NCBI GenBank assembly: GCA_019638235.1
Contig: JAHBUE010000002.1
Span: forward strand, 474,420-538,419
Direction: 5' to 3'
Length of the DNA stretch: 64,000 nucleotides
Source: Cyclobacteriaceae bacterium
Lineage (GTDB): Bacteria; Bacteroidota; Bacteroidia; Cytophagales; Cyclobacteriaceae
Below the pieces are notes generated by a model, which saw only the letters and a program-made list of their open reading frames with translations, did not search any database and was not told the DNA's origin. Positions 53,816 through 62,680 of the stretch are shown here, piece after piece (position 1 is the first letter of the stretch; every line of letters begins with the position of its first letter). A program made the translations under genes and the position numbers.

Positions 53816-53845
53816 CATAGGGGTAAGCGCGCACTCAATTGTCAT
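53816..53845 (+). promoter_or_regulatory. ECF-type promoter motif before the TonB receptor
   Basis: Second copy of CATAGGGGTA, 12 bases, ATTGTCAT. The ATG of the receptor is 26 bases after the second box. It suggests direct control by the ECF sigma factor at 50534. Confidence 0.75.
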
Positions 53846-53871
53846 AGAGGCAACTTGAAATATAAAACCCC

Positions 53872-56217
53872 ATGAAAATCCTGAAAAAAATTCTTATCCC
53901 TGTTTTTGTTTTTGCAGCAACGCTGTTATACGCACAACCTTTAACTCAAACCCTTAGAGGAAAAATTATAGACCAGGTAACGCAGTCACCGCTACCGGGT
54001 GCAACCATCATGGTACTGAATACCGATCCGCTGATTGGCGCCACTACCGATGTTGACGGGGAATTTAAAATACAGAAGTTACCGGTTGGAACGTACACCA
54101 TACGGGTGAGTTTTATTGGTTACAAAGATTTCATTCTGCCAAACGTTATTGTCAATTCAGGTAAAGAAGTGGTGTTAAATATTCCTATTGAAGAAGATAT
54201 TGTGCAGATAGATGAAATTGTGGTAACGGCTATAGAAAAAGACCGCACCGTAAACGATATGATATTGATTAGTGGCCGAACTTTTTCAGTAGAAGAAACC
54301 CGAAAGTTTGCTGCGGCTATAAATGATCCGGCTCGTACGGCAGCTTCATTTTCTGGTGTAGTGAGCACCGATGACGGCAACAACAACATTTCCATTCGTG
54401 GAAACAATCCGTACGGATTGCTGTGGCGCATGGAGGGGATTGATATTCCAAATCCGAATCACTTTGTGTCGCCTGGCGCTTCGGGTGGTGGCATTTCCAT
54501 TCTCAGTTCGCAGCTGCTTACCAATTCTGATTTTATGACAGGCGCTTTCTCTGCCGAATATGGTAACGCCTTGTCGGGTGTGTTTGATTTAAGTTTTCGA
54601 AAAGGCAACAACGAGAAAAGAGAGTTTACGGTACAAGCAGGTTTTTTGGGAACCGACTTTGCTGCCGAAGGCCCGATTGCCAAAAACTACAAAGGCTCTT
54701 ACTTAATAAACTACCGATATTCAACCCTATCGATCTTATCTAAAATTGGCGTACCACTGGGTGATTATATCACTAACTTCCAGGACTTGTCTTTAAACAT
54801 TCATTTACCTGTTGGAAAGAGAAACGCCATAACCATCTTTGGATTTGGCGGCCTGAGCGATCAGAAAAATAAAGCTAAAAAAGATTCATTGGCATGGGAG
54901 AATGATTTTGACCGATACAGTTCAAACTATTTTTCGAATACCGGTGCGCTGGGTATTAAGCATGCCTACATGATGAATAAAAATAATTTTCTTCAAACAA
55001 CAGTGTTAGCGTCAGGCAATGAACTTGGCGACATAACGTATAAACTTGATGACGGTTATAACAATCAGCGGTGGTACGATGGCAACTTCGTTAATTCAAA
55101 AATTACCGTTAGCTCGGTTTTAAATACAAAATTATCAGCACGGTACAGTATGCGAAGCGGTGTATACCTGAACCAGCTTAACTATAGCCTGCGGCAGCAA
55201 TCCTATCACACAGATGTAAGTCAGTTTCAAACCGACATCAACTCCAAAGGCAACACACAGAGCATTCAGGCCTTTTCACAAGTAAACATCAAAGCATCAG
55301 AAAAGTTAACGCTGAATGCCGGAGTTCACTACCTGCAATTTCTGTTGAATAATTCTTTGTCTGTTGAACCGCGATTCAGCGCCTCGTATGCATTGGACGA
55401 AAGCAACAGAATAAGTATGGGGTACGGATTGCATAGCCAGATACAACCTTTAGGCACCTATTTCGGGGAATATGAACAGGATGACCAGGTAATTCTCGCT
55501 AACAAGAATTTAGGGTTAAGCAAGTCGCATCATTTCGTAGTGGGGTATGACCGGTCGCTGAACCCTTACCTGCGTATGAAAGTGGAAACCTATTATCAGC
55601 ATTTGTTTAATATACCCATTGCGGCAGGAGTTAACGAAACATACTCCATCATCAATCAGGAGTGGTCCTATCAAACCGATCCGTTGGTAAACGAAGGCCT
55701 GGGTAAAAATTACGGTGTTGAGTTTACATTAGAACAATTCACTCACAATAATCTCTATTTTCTGTTGAGTACCTCTGTTTACAACTCATTGTACAAAACA
55801 CAGGAGAATATATGGCGCAACACACGCTACAACGGAAACGCCAATATGACCTTTACAGCCGGTAAAGAATTTAACATGAAAAAGAACAGGGTATTCGGTC
55901 TGAATGTACGGAGCATTTACAGTGGCGGACTGCGAACCACTCCCATTGACCTGGAGCAATCTCTTGCAGATGGAGAAACCGTTTACTTTGAAAACCGGGC
56001 CTTTGAAGATCAGAACCCGGCTTACTTCAGAACGGATGTGCGTTTAAGTTTAAAGCGCAATAAACCCAAATCAACACATACGCTCGCATTGGATATTCAG
56101 AATGTTTCGAACAGGAAAAATATTTACGGAAACTTTTTTGAACCGTTAACAGGGAAGATCACCACAGTATACCAAACACCTTTGATTCCGGTGTTGAGTT
56201 ATAAGATTGAGTTTTGA
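53872..56217 (+). CDS. TonB-dependent receptor of the ECF/FecR unit
   Basis: A 781-residue receptor with a signal peptide (MKILKKILIPVFVFAATLLYAQ), a CarboxypepD_reg-like domain (about 24-112; LRGKIIDQVTQSPLPGATIM) and a plug domain (about 115-230) with DDGNNNISIRGNNPYGLLWR. It has no STN domain of its own. The C-terminus ends in a barrel strand, SYKIEF. The substrate is unknown. It has its own ECF-type promoter. Confidence 0.9.
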   Translation: MKILKKILIPVFVFAATLLYAQPLTQTLRGKIIDQVTQSPLPGATIMVLNTDPLIGATTDVDGEFKIQKLPVGTYTIRVSFIGYKDFILPNVIVNSGKEVVLNIPIEEDIVQIDEIVVTAIEKDRTVNDMILISGRTFSVEETRKFAAAINDPARTAASFSGVVSTDDGNNNISIRGNNPYGLLWRMEGIDIPNPNHFVSPGASGGGISILSSQLLTNSDFMTGAFSAEYGNALSGVFDLSFRKGNNEKREFTVQAGFLGTDFAAEGPIAKNYKGSYLINYRYSTLSILSKIGVPLGDYITNFQDLSLNIHLPVGKRNAITIFGFGGLSDQKNKAKKDSLAWENDFDRYSSNYFSNTGALGIKHAYMMNKNNFLQTTVLASGNELGDITYKLDDGYNNQRWYDGNFVNSKITVSSVLNTKLSARYSMRSGVYLNQLNYSLRQQSYHTDVSQFQTDINSKGNTQSIQAFSQVNIKASEKLTLNAGVHYLQFLLNNSLSVEPRFSASYALDESNRISMGYGLHSQIQPLGTYFGEYEQDDQVILANKNLGLSKSHHFVVGYDRSLNPYLRMKVETYYQHLFNIPIAAGVNETYSIINQEWSYQTDPLVNEGLGKNYGVEFTLEQFTHNNLYFLLSTSVYNSLYKTQENIWRNTRYNGNANMTFTAGKEFNMKKNRVFGLNVRSIYSGGLRTTPIDLEQSLADGETVYFENRAFEDQNPAYFRTDVRLSLKRNKPKSTHTLALDIQNVSNRKNIYGNFFEPLTGKITTVYQTPLIPVLSYKIEF

Positions 56218-56233
56218 TCCCGCGCTTTTAAAA

Positions 56234-56293
56234 TTTAACCACATAGGCGCATAGAATCACATAGAAATCAAACTATGTGTCTATGTGGTTAAA
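56234..56293. repeat. Nested hairpin between convergent genes
   Basis: Perfect 13-base outer arms TTTAACCACATAG and its complement, with an inner CACATAG/CTATGTG pair. It probably serves as a terminator for the receptor gene and the small minus-strand gene, and belongs to the ACCACATAGG-type dispersed repeats. Confidence 0.75.
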
Positions 56294-56310
56294 AACTTAA
56301 CGGGCTCGCT

Positions 56311-56520
56311 CTATTCAGCACACATTTCAGTATCAGTTGCCCGGTCTATATAGTGCTGTTGCATTATGGAAATGCTATCGCCTTTGGTTTTGGCGGAACT
56401 CAACTTATCATACGCTTTCCAGAAATGGGTTATATCTTCTGTACTGATAGTGTGTTGTTGAGCCGATGCCACGCCCTGTATCAACAACACTACAATCAAA
56501 AATCCTCGCGTTGCGCTCAT
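56311..56520 (-). pseudogene. Truncated secreted protein (N-terminal remnant)
   Basis: A 69-residue product with a signal peptide (MSATRGFLIVVLLIQGVASAQ), then ISTEDITHFWKAYDKL and QQHYIDRATD, a pattern like the start of Bacteroidota DUF2268-type secreted proteases, normally about 300 residues. The frame stops shortly before a repeat hairpin. It overlaps birA by 4 bases (ATGA). It is probably a remnant; a short independent gene is possible. Confidence 0.5.
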
Positions 56521-57284
56521 CTTGAATATCCGTAACTGATTTCTTTAAAGGCAAATTGCCGTTGCACCCCATCAATCAAAACCCGGAGTTTCCCTTGTGG
56601 TGTTATGCCCTTGATTATTCCTGAAATAAGTTGCCCGTCAATCAAAAAACCATGAATCTCATCGTGCCAATACAAGTGTTGTTCGTATTCGTGTTTGATT
56701 TGCTCAACCTCCCCGGCCTTCAATTGTAAATACCGGGCTTCCAGCTTCTCCAACAAAAGTGAAAGCAGCGCATCCAAATCGAATGTCTTCACGTTTTCGG
56801 CAGCCAATGATGTTGCCTGCGGAAATGAAAACGACACTTGGTTTACATTTAAACCGATGCCCACAACCGAGCGATCCATCAATTGCCCTACAAGCTGGTT
56901 TTCGATAAGAATACCGCACGTCTTTTTCCCATTCAGCATAATATCGTTCGGCCACTTTATTTTCACTTCGGCAAAGGGCAACACGCTCGTCAGGCAATCT
57001 AATATCCCCAACGAAACAGCCATACTAAGGTGAAACTGCATGGCAGGGTCAAGAAAATGCGGCTTTAGCCCAATTGAAAAGGTGAGATTCTTGCCCGGCT
57101 CACTTATCCAGGCACTTCCACGCTGGCCGCGCCCGGCTGTTTGATTAGCCGTAATCACGATTAAACCATCCGGTGAACCCTTTTGCTGAAGCAGACGTTG
57201 TGCCTCATCGTTAGTAGAGTGACATTCTGGCACGAAAACCAGCTTATGACCCATGAAAAGGGTATTGGCAAGGATTTTATACAA
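56517..57284 (-). CDS. birA: Biotin--[acetyl-CoA-carboxylase] ligase
   Basis: Attaches biotin to the carrier domain of acetyl-CoA carboxylase; 255 residues without a DNA-binding domain. The biotinyl-AMP site is GRGQRGSAW, then KIKWPNDIMLNGKKTCGILI and VGIGLNVNQ. It is divergent from rsfS with a short shared promoter gap. A small remnant gene overlaps its stop. Confidence 0.94.
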   Translation of the reverse strand: MYKILANTLFMGHKLVFVPECHSTNDEAQRLLQQKGSPDGLIVITANQTAGRGQRGSAWISEPGKNLTFSIGLKPHFLDPAMQFHLSMAVSLGILDCLTSVLPFAEVKIKWPNDIMLNGKKTCGILIENQLVGQLMDRSVVGIGLNVNQVSFSFPQATSLAAENVKTFDLDALLSLLLEKLEARYLQLKAGEVEQIKHEYEQHLYWHDEIHGFLIDGQLISGIIKGITPQGKLRVLIDGVQRQFAFKEISYGYSR

Positions 57285-57295
57285 GTAATTATTGT

Positions 57296-57303
57296 TAGTT
57301 TTG
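57296..57303 (+). promoter_or_regulatory. Probable rsfS-ftsH promoter -7 element
   Basis: TAGTTTTG matches TAnnTTTG. The rsfS ATG is 23 bases downstream. No clear -33 TTTG is seen at the usual distance. Confidence 0.45.
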
Positions 57304-57325
57304 TAAAAAAACCGAATATAGTTTA

Positions 57326-57721
57326 ATGGCGGGAAAAAGAAAGGGTGTCAGTTCTGAAAAACTTAGTGACGCCATCGTAAAAGGAATGCAGGAAAAAAAA
57401 GCCGTTGACATCCTGGTATTGGATTTGAGAAAAGTAAAAAATGCCATTGCCGATTTCTTTGTGATTTGTTCGGGCGGTTCAGATAAGCAGTTGGATGCCA
57501 TTGCCGAGTCGGTTGAAGAAGAGGTTTACAAAGCCTTGCAGGAAAATCCCTGGCATGTGGAGGGAAAAAACAATAAAGAGTGGGTGTTGCTCGACTACTT
57601 TGATGTGGTAGCGCATATTTTCCGGAAAGATAAACGCGAGTTCTTCGCCCTTGAAAGATTATGGGGTGATGCCGAAGTAACCGAAATAGATGATGCTGCC
57701 GTAACCACAGAAACCCGGTAG
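57326..57721 (+). CDS. rsfS: Ribosome silencing factor RsfS
   Basis: Binds L14 of the large ribosomal subunit and blocks subunit joining during starvation; 131 residues. It shows KAVDILVLDLRKVKNAIADF, FFVICSGGSDKQLDAIAESV and WVLLDYFDVVAHIFRKDKRE. It is upstream of ftsH on the same strand, the usual arrangement in Bacteroidota. Confidence 0.95.
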   Translation: MAGKRKGVSSEKLSDAIVKGMQEKKAVDILVLDLRKVKNAIADFFVICSGGSDKQLDAIAESVEEEVYKALQENPWHVEGKNNKEWVLLDYFDVVAHIFRKDKREFFALERLWGDAEVTEIDDAAVTTETR

Positions 57722-57764
57722 CCGTTCCTGAAATCAGAATACTAAATATTTGAAATAAGAAAAC

Positions 57765-59804
57765 ATGTCGGATAAGCGAGAGAATAAGATGATACCTCCC
57801 AAAGTGCCAAAAGGCAGTGGTAACTATCAGTTATGGGTAATATTAGTCACGGTTGGCGTCATCATGGGCGTGATGTTTTTCACATCGAACAACAACCTGA
57901 AAGAAAAAGATGAGAATGACCTGAAAGCGATGATTGACAGTCGCGATGTAAAGAGTGTTATACTCATTAAAGAAAAAGAATACGTTGAAGTAATCTTGAA
58001 TTCAAACGCCTTGCAGAATGCGAAATACAAGGAAGATATTCAGGGGCCGATGGGCCAAAACAATGCAGGCCCGCACTATAAAGTAAAAATTATTTCCGTT
58101 GATAATTTCGACAGAAAATACAACGAATGGATAAGTAAAATTCCGGAAGCGGAGCGCCCGCAATACAAGACCGAAACCCGTATCGACTACATCGGTCATT
58201 TCTTTAGCTGGGGCTTCCTGTTCCTGTTGCTGTTCGGTTTCTGGATGCTGATGCGCAGAATGACGGGCGGGGCCGGGCCGGGCGGACAGATTTTCAATAT
58301 CGGTAAATCGAAAGCCGCGTTGTTCGATGCCGAGAATAAAGTAAAAATTACGTTTGAAGATGTTGCCGGCCTTGAAGAAGCCAAAGAAGAAATCCGTGAG
58401 ATTGTAGAGTTCTTAAAGAACCCATCAAAGTTTACCAAGTTAGGCGGTAAAATTCCGAAAGGCGCCTTATTGGTTGGCCCTCCCGGAACCGGTAAAACGC
58501 TGTTGGCAAAAGCCGTTGCCGGTGAAGCCGCTGTTCCTTTCTTTTCACTTTCCGGCTCCGACTTTGTAGAAATGTTTGTGGGCGTAGGTGCTGCGCGTGT
58601 GCGCGATTTGTTTAAGCAAGCAAAAGAAAAAGCGCCTTGTATTGTATTTATTGATGAGATTGATGCCATTGGTCGTTCGCGCGGCCGGGGCCAGATGCCG
58701 GGCGCCAACGATGAACGCGAAAACACACTGAACTCGTTATTGGTAGAAATGGATGGCTTTGCGACCGATTCGGGTGTGATTATTCTTGCCGCTACCAACC
58801 GCCCTGATGTATTGGACTCCGCCTTGCTGCGCCCCGGGCGTTTCGACAGGCAGATTAGTATTGATAAGCCCGATATTGTTGGGCGCGAAGCTATCTTTAA
58901 AGTTCACCTGAAGCCCATCAAACTCGACCCTTCCGTTGACATTAAGAAATTATCGGCACAAACACCCGGTTTTGCCGGAGCCGAAATTGCCAACGTATGT
59001 AACGAAGCCGCGTTGATTGCTGCGCGAAGAGATAAGAAAGCCGTTGATATGCAGGATTTCCAGGATGCTATTGACCGTGTGATTGGCGGATTGGAAAAGA
59101 AAACAAAAATCATTTCGCCCGAAGAGAAAAAGATTGTAGCCTACCACGAAGCCGGGCACGCCATTGCAGGTTGGTTCCTTGAACATGCCGACCCGTTGGT
59201 GAAGGTAAGCATTGTGCCGCGCGGTGTTGCTGCACTTGGTTACGCACAATATCTACCGAAAGAGCAGTTCCTTTATCAAACCGAGCAACTGTTAGATGAA
59301 ATGTGCATGACCTTCGGAGGCCGGGCTGCCGAAGATATTGTGTTCGGAAAAATATCAACCGGTGCATTAAGCGACCTCGAGCGCATTACCAAAATGGCAT
59401 ACAGCATAGTAACGGTATATGGTATGAACAGCGAAATCGGAAACATGTCGTTCTACGATTCAAAGGCTTCTGATTATTCGTTCCAAAAACCATATTCAGA
59501 TGCAACCGCGCAGCGCATCGACCAGGAAGTGAAGAAAATTATCGACTCCTGTTACCAGCGCACCAAAGATTTGTTGAGCAAGCACCGTGAACACCTTGAG
59601 GTTATTGCCAAAGAATTGTTAGAGAAGGAAATCCTGTTCCAGTCAGACCTCGAGAGGCTGATTGGCAAGCGGCCATTCGACAAACTCACCACCTACCAGC
59701 AGTTTACGAATGGAAATGGTGAAAAGAAAGAAGAGAAGGTTGAGGAAACTACTACTACGGAAACAATACCGGTTTCGGAAGAACCCAAAACTGAGAACCC
59801 GTAA
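57765..59804 (+). CDS. ftsH: Membrane AAA+ zinc protease FtsH
   Basis: A 679-residue inner-membrane protease for quality control. Membrane helices are near residues 22-40 and 146-163. Walker A is GPPGTGKT (238-245), Walker B FIDEID (295-300), the second region of homology contains RPGRFDRQI, and the zinc site HEAGH is at 461-465. The C-terminal tail is rich in Glu and Thr. A terminator follows. Confidence 0.97.
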   Translation: MSDKRENKMIPPKVPKGSGNYQLWVILVTVGVIMGVMFFTSNNNLKEKDENDLKAMIDSRDVKSVILIKEKEYVEVILNSNALQNAKYKEDIQGPMGQNNAGPHYKVKIISVDNFDRKYNEWISKIPEAERPQYKTETRIDYIGHFFSWGFLFLLLFGFWMLMRRMTGGAGPGGQIFNIGKSKAALFDAENKVKITFEDVAGLEEAKEEIREIVEFLKNPSKFTKLGGKIPKGALLVGPPGTGKTLLAKAVAGEAAVPFFSLSGSDFVEMFVGVGAARVRDLFKQAKEKAPCIVFIDEIDAIGRSRGRGQMPGANDERENTLNSLLVEMDGFATDSGVIILAATNRPDVLDSALLRPGRFDRQISIDKPDIVGREAIFKVHLKPIKLDPSVDIKKLSAQTPGFAGAEIANVCNEAALIAARRDKKAVDMQDFQDAIDRVIGGLEKKTKIISPEEKKIVAYHEAGHAIAGWFLEHADPLVKVSIVPRGVAALGYAQYLPKEQFLYQTEQLLDEMCMTFGGRAAEDIVFGKISTGALSDLERITKMAYSIVTVYGMNSEIGNMSFYDSKASDYSFQKPYSDATAQRIDQEVKKIIDSCYQRTKDLLSKHREHLEVIAKELLEKEILFQSDLERLIGKRPFDKLTTYQQFTNGNGEKKEEKVEETTTTETIPVSEEPKTENP

Positions 59805-59823
59805 ATTGATAATCAATTAAATA

Positions 59824-59855
59824 AAAACTCAGGCTTACAATCAGGTCTGAGTTTT
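59824..59855 (+). terminator. Intrinsic terminator after ftsH
   Basis: Stem AAAACTCAG/CTGAGTTTT with a 14-base loop, followed by T residues, 19 bases after the ftsH stop. Confidence 0.85.
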
Positions 59856-59869
59856 TTATTTTTAAGGCG

Positions 59870-60646
59870 ATGAATACTCCAATGGAAATAGAATTAATGG
59901 CAGGCAAAAAAATATTTTTCGCCTCCGATTTCCATTTGGGCGTGCCCACCCATGCCGATAGCCTGGCGCGCGAAAAGCGGATTGTGCGCTGGCTTGATTC
60001 CATAAAGGATGAAGCCCACAGCATTTACCTGTTGGGCGATATTTTCGATTTCTGGTTTGAGTACAAACACGCCATACCAAAAGGCTTCATCCGGCTGCAA
60101 GGAAAACTTGCCGAGCTGCGCGATGCCGGAATACCCATTATATTTTTTACCGGCAACCACGATATGTGGATGTTCGATTACTTTCCACGCGAGCTTGATA
60201 TTCCCGTTTACCGCAACCCGGTTGTGTTAACGTGTAACAATCAAAAATTAATGCTTGGGCATGGTGACGGGCTGGGGCCGGGCGATGCCACCTATAAAAT
60301 CCTGAAAAAATTTTTTAACAGTAAAATTTGCCAATGGCTGTTTGCACGTATTCATCCAAACCTTGGCATAGGCATTGCTAAATACTGGTCGAAAAAAAGC
60401 AGGATTAGCAATACAAAACGGGAAGAAAAATTTGAAGGAGAAGAAAATGAATTCCTCTTAACGTATTGCAAAGAACTGGAGCAAAAGCAACACCACGATT
60501 TTTATATTTTTGGTCACCGGCATTTACCGCTCGATTTGAAAGTCGGGGAGCACAGCCGGTATATCAATCTTGGTGAATGGGTACATTTTAACACGTATGC
60601 AGTTTACAATGGCAGTACAGTTGAACTCAAAACATTTCAGGCATAG
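59870..60646 (+). CDS. lpxH: LpxH-like UDP-2,3-diacylglucosamine diphosphatase
   Basis: Metallophosphoesterase of lipid A synthesis; up to 258 residues. Metal-site motifs are SDFHLGVPTHAD, LGDIFDFWFEY, TGNHDMWMF, LGHGDGLGPGD and GHRHLPL. Starts at 59870, 59882 and 59900 are all in frame; MAGKKIFFASDFHLG at 59900 is closest to the usual start. The distinction between LpxH and LpxH2-type enzymes is not certain. The next gene overlaps its 3' end. Confidence 0.88.
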   Translation: MNTPMEIELMAGKKIFFASDFHLGVPTHADSLAREKRIVRWLDSIKDEAHSIYLLGDIFDFWFEYKHAIPKGFIRLQGKLAELRDAGIPIIFFTGNHDMWMFDYFPRELDIPVYRNPVVLTCNNQKLMLGHGDGLGPGDATYKILKKFFNSKICQWLFARIHPNLGIGIAKYWSKKSRISNTKREEKFEGEENEFLLTYCKELEQKQHHDFYIFGHRHLPLDLKVGEHSRYINLGEWVHFNTYAVYNGSTVELKTFQA

Positions 60647-61415
60647 TCTTGTAGCAGCGTTGCTGTGCGTGCCTATGTTTCTTGCCGGTCAGTCGTTGCC
60701 GGTAACCATCCCGCTCAACAACAAAGTTGTGGCAGCGCATATCGACAGGCCGGGTGATTTGTACATTCAATTTGAAAATGGTATTATCCAAAAGTACGAC
60801 AGCAACGGCAAGCTTTTACAGGAAGTAAAAGCAAATCCTCCGCTAACCATTTTCGAACCGCGTGACGGGTCAAGAGCGTTCAGCTACCAACGCAACGAGC
60901 AATGGTACAACTTTGCGTTGTTCGGGAACAACCATAAACAAACCATTCCGGAAGAATTTGCCATTGAACCCTGGTTGGTGTGTTCATCGGGCGATAGAAA
61001 TATTTGGATATTGGATGGCGCAGACCTTAGCATAAAAAAACTGAACACCACAAAGCAACGTATTGATGTGGAGATATCCCTATCATCACAACTGCAAGAA
61101 GATAAAGCCGATATACTCACCATGCGCGAGTATCAGAATCTTTTATTTATACACAATCGTATATCGGGTATTGAAATTCGGAACACCATAGGCAAGCATG
61201 TACGGGTTATACCCGGCAGTGAAATCCGGTATTTCAATTTCTTAGGCGAAGAGTTGTATTATGCACTTAACGACAAACTAATCTTTTTTGATTTATTTGA
61301 TGGAGAAACACGCGAACTGCCGCTTGAAGAAGGAGTGCTGTTTCTACTCCTTAGTGATGAACGGGTTTATCGCGTGTTTGATGACCGGCTGGTGGTTGAC
61401 ATGAAAAATCCATGA
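60609..61415 (+). CDS. Secreted protein of unknown function
   Basis: A 268-residue protein with a signal peptide (HSLVAALLCVPMFLAGQ) when started at 60609 (60597 is also possible). The body has repeated beta-strand patterns such as RPGDLYIQFENGIIQKYDSN and RNIWILDGADLSIKKL, like a beta-propeller, though no family was pinned. It overlaps lpxH by 38 bases in another frame and probably shares its transcript. Confidence 0.7.
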   Translation: MAVQLNSKHFRHSLVAALLCVPMFLAGQSLPVTIPLNNKVVAAHIDRPGDLYIQFENGIIQKYDSNGKLLQEVKANPPLTIFEPRDGSRAFSYQRNEQWYNFALFGNNHKQTIPEEFAIEPWLVCSSGDRNIWILDGADLSIKKLNTTKQRIDVEISLSSQLQEDKADILTMREYQNLLFIHNRISGIEIRNTIGKHVRVIPGSEIRYFNFLGEELYYALNDKLIFFDLFDGETRELPLEEGVLFLLLSDERVYRVFDDRLVVDMKNP

Positions 61416-61445
61416 GCTTTTATACAATCTGTCCCTGCATAGTTT

Positions 61446-61463
61446 CCCGTCCAGGCGGGGACA
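61446..61463. repeat. GC-rich inverted repeat after the secreted-protein gene
   Basis: A short stem around CCCG-TCCAGG-CGGG lies about 30 bases after the stop at 61415. It could terminate the upstream transcript. It resembles the variable arm in the cobalamin riboswitch (CCCGACTTAGGCGGG). Confidence 0.4.
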
Positions 61464-61490
61464 ATGCTGTTTTGCGGGTGGTGATGAATC

Positions 61491-62132
61491 TTATTTGGTT
61501 AGTCTGACAGGCTCACTTATCTTCTCAAATTCTTCGCCACTTTTAAGAATAAAAATCAACTTAAACCTATACTCATCATTTGAGTTTAGTGGCGGCTCTG
61601 TTAACTTAAAATCAAAATAGCCTTTCCTGATGACGTCACTGTTGTTTTGGGTATACTTTGATAAATCGGTAAAATTTTTAAAATCCTGAATATTCAAAAG
61701 TTCATCATTTATTAACATGATATTGTTTAATGTGTCATTTTGTAAGTATTGACTATTATAATCTTGCAATGTTACAAGGTACATTGTATCTACACCAACT
61801 TTTGAACCCCTCTCACCATTACTATTGCAGTCTAATGCATATAAACCATACCCATTACTGTTTTCATACTGTGCGTGAAATATACTTTCGAAATATGTCC
61901 TCACAAAATAATTGTTCCAGTAAACTGGTTCATTATCCTCTACAGCCCTCCATTTATATGGTCGTTGTGCTGTTGTTTGCCCTGTGTACACTAGATTTGA
62001 CATTCTTAATCCCTGAATCGAAAAATAAGGGAGTACATCCGGACAGTTTCCAAAAAAGAAACAAGCTGCCGGGCCTGTCATCAACAAAACCAACGTTATA
62101 GTCCTGTACAAAATTTTTCGTAGTGATCTCAT
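61491..62132 (-). CDS. AT-rich lipoprotein of unknown function
   Basis: A 213-residue protein with a lipobox-like GPAAC (Cys24) after a hydrophobic stretch. The beginning FFFGNCPDVLPYFSIQGLRM resembles DUF5034-type Bacteroidota lipoproteins; the call is weak. Base composition is visibly more AT-rich than upstream genes, and it lies next to an integrase relic, so transfer is possible. Confidence 0.55.
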   Translation of the reverse strand: MRSLRKILYRTITLVLLMTGPAACFFFGNCPDVLPYFSIQGLRMSNLVYTGQTTAQRPYKWRAVEDNEPVYWNNYFVRTYFESIFHAQYENSNGYGLYALDCNSNGERGSKVGVDTMYLVTLQDYNSQYLQNDTLNNIMLINDELLNIQDFKNFTDLSKYTQNNSDVIRKGYFDFKLTEPPLNSNDEYRFKLIFILKSGEEFEKISEPVRLTK

Positions 62133-62212
62133 ATTTACCTATATATTTTGATGATAACATCACCCGACATCACATCGTCAGTAAAGATAATGTTTTTCCT
62201 GTTATCCCGGCT

Positions 62213-62471
62213 CATTTTGTTTGTTGGTCAGGAAAACCAACTAAGGCGGCTGGCGTGCGAAGTTCGGCAATGATTGAGTTTATCAAAAAAACACTATTGG
62301 CGGGGTAAATCAAAATGGAATACGGATTATTGGCTATGCCACACACCTGCGACAGACTTACGGTATATACAGGAACTTTTAGGGCACAATAGCAGTCGAA
62401 CTACCGAAATATACACCCATGTAAGCACCAAAAGTCTTCAAAACATTAAAAGCCCTTTTGATGATTTGTGA
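62213..62471 (+). pseudogene. Decayed tyrosine recombinase (integrase) C-terminus
   Basis: Pieces of an integrase C-terminus appear in order but in different frames: RSSAMIEFIKKTLLAG (about 62257-62306), GVNQNGIRIIGYATHL in another frame (about 62303-62350), then DLRYIQELLGHNSSRTTEIY and THVSTKSLQNIKSPFDDL to a stop at 62471. The box I residues and part of the active site have been deleted, so it is inactive. The ending is typical of Bacteroidota XerC-like integrases. Confidence 0.8.
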
Positions 62472-62502
62472 CAGGAAAAGCTATTTTTGTTATTAAAATA
62501 AG

Positions 62503-62581
62503 CCTCACGCTTATGGCGCAAAGCCAACGTAAAGCGGTTGGATTGGCGCAGTTTTGTGAGGGGTATAAACGAGTTATGGGC
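62503..62581 (+). repeat. Imperfect inverted repeat, possible recombination site (left of cassette)
   Basis: CCTCAC...GCGCAAAGCCAAC at 62503-62527 opposes GTTGGATTGGCGC...GTGAGG at 62537-62561, followed by GAGTTATGGGC at 62571-62581. The latter resembles the complement of GCCCATAACAGC, which precedes the repeat at 63890. It lies between the integrase relic and the arsR-mer genes. An attC-like role is inferred. Confidence 0.45.
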
Positions 62582-62597
62582 AAGGCTATGACGACAC

Positions 62598-62625
62598 AAC
62601 CCGACAGACAAAATCGGGTTCTTTT
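62598..62625 (+). terminator. Terminator upstream of arsR
   Basis: Stem AACCCGA/TCGGGTT with a 9-base loop, followed by CTTTTT. It would stop transcription entering the mercury genes from upstream. Confidence 0.7.
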
Positions 62626-62635
62626 TGATATTTTG

Positions 62636-62676
62636 TATTTAAGTAATTGCTTAAATAAACAAATTGACTATCTTTG
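62636..62676 (+). promoter_or_regulatory. arsR-mer promoter and operator
   Basis: A perfect palindrome TATTTAAG/CTTAAATA with a 6-base spacer (62636-62657) overlaps a -33 TTG (62647-62649). A -7 element TATCTTTG is at 62669-62676, 19 bases downstream. The ArsR ATG begins only 4 bases later, so the mRNA is likely leaderless or nearly so. The palindrome fits an ArsR/SmtB operator. Confidence 0.78.
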
Positions 62677-62680
62677 CACT

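Noticed and set aside
62468..62680. Longer arsR start at 62468
   Set aside because: The extension runs through a terminator, operator and promoter and carries no conserved residues.
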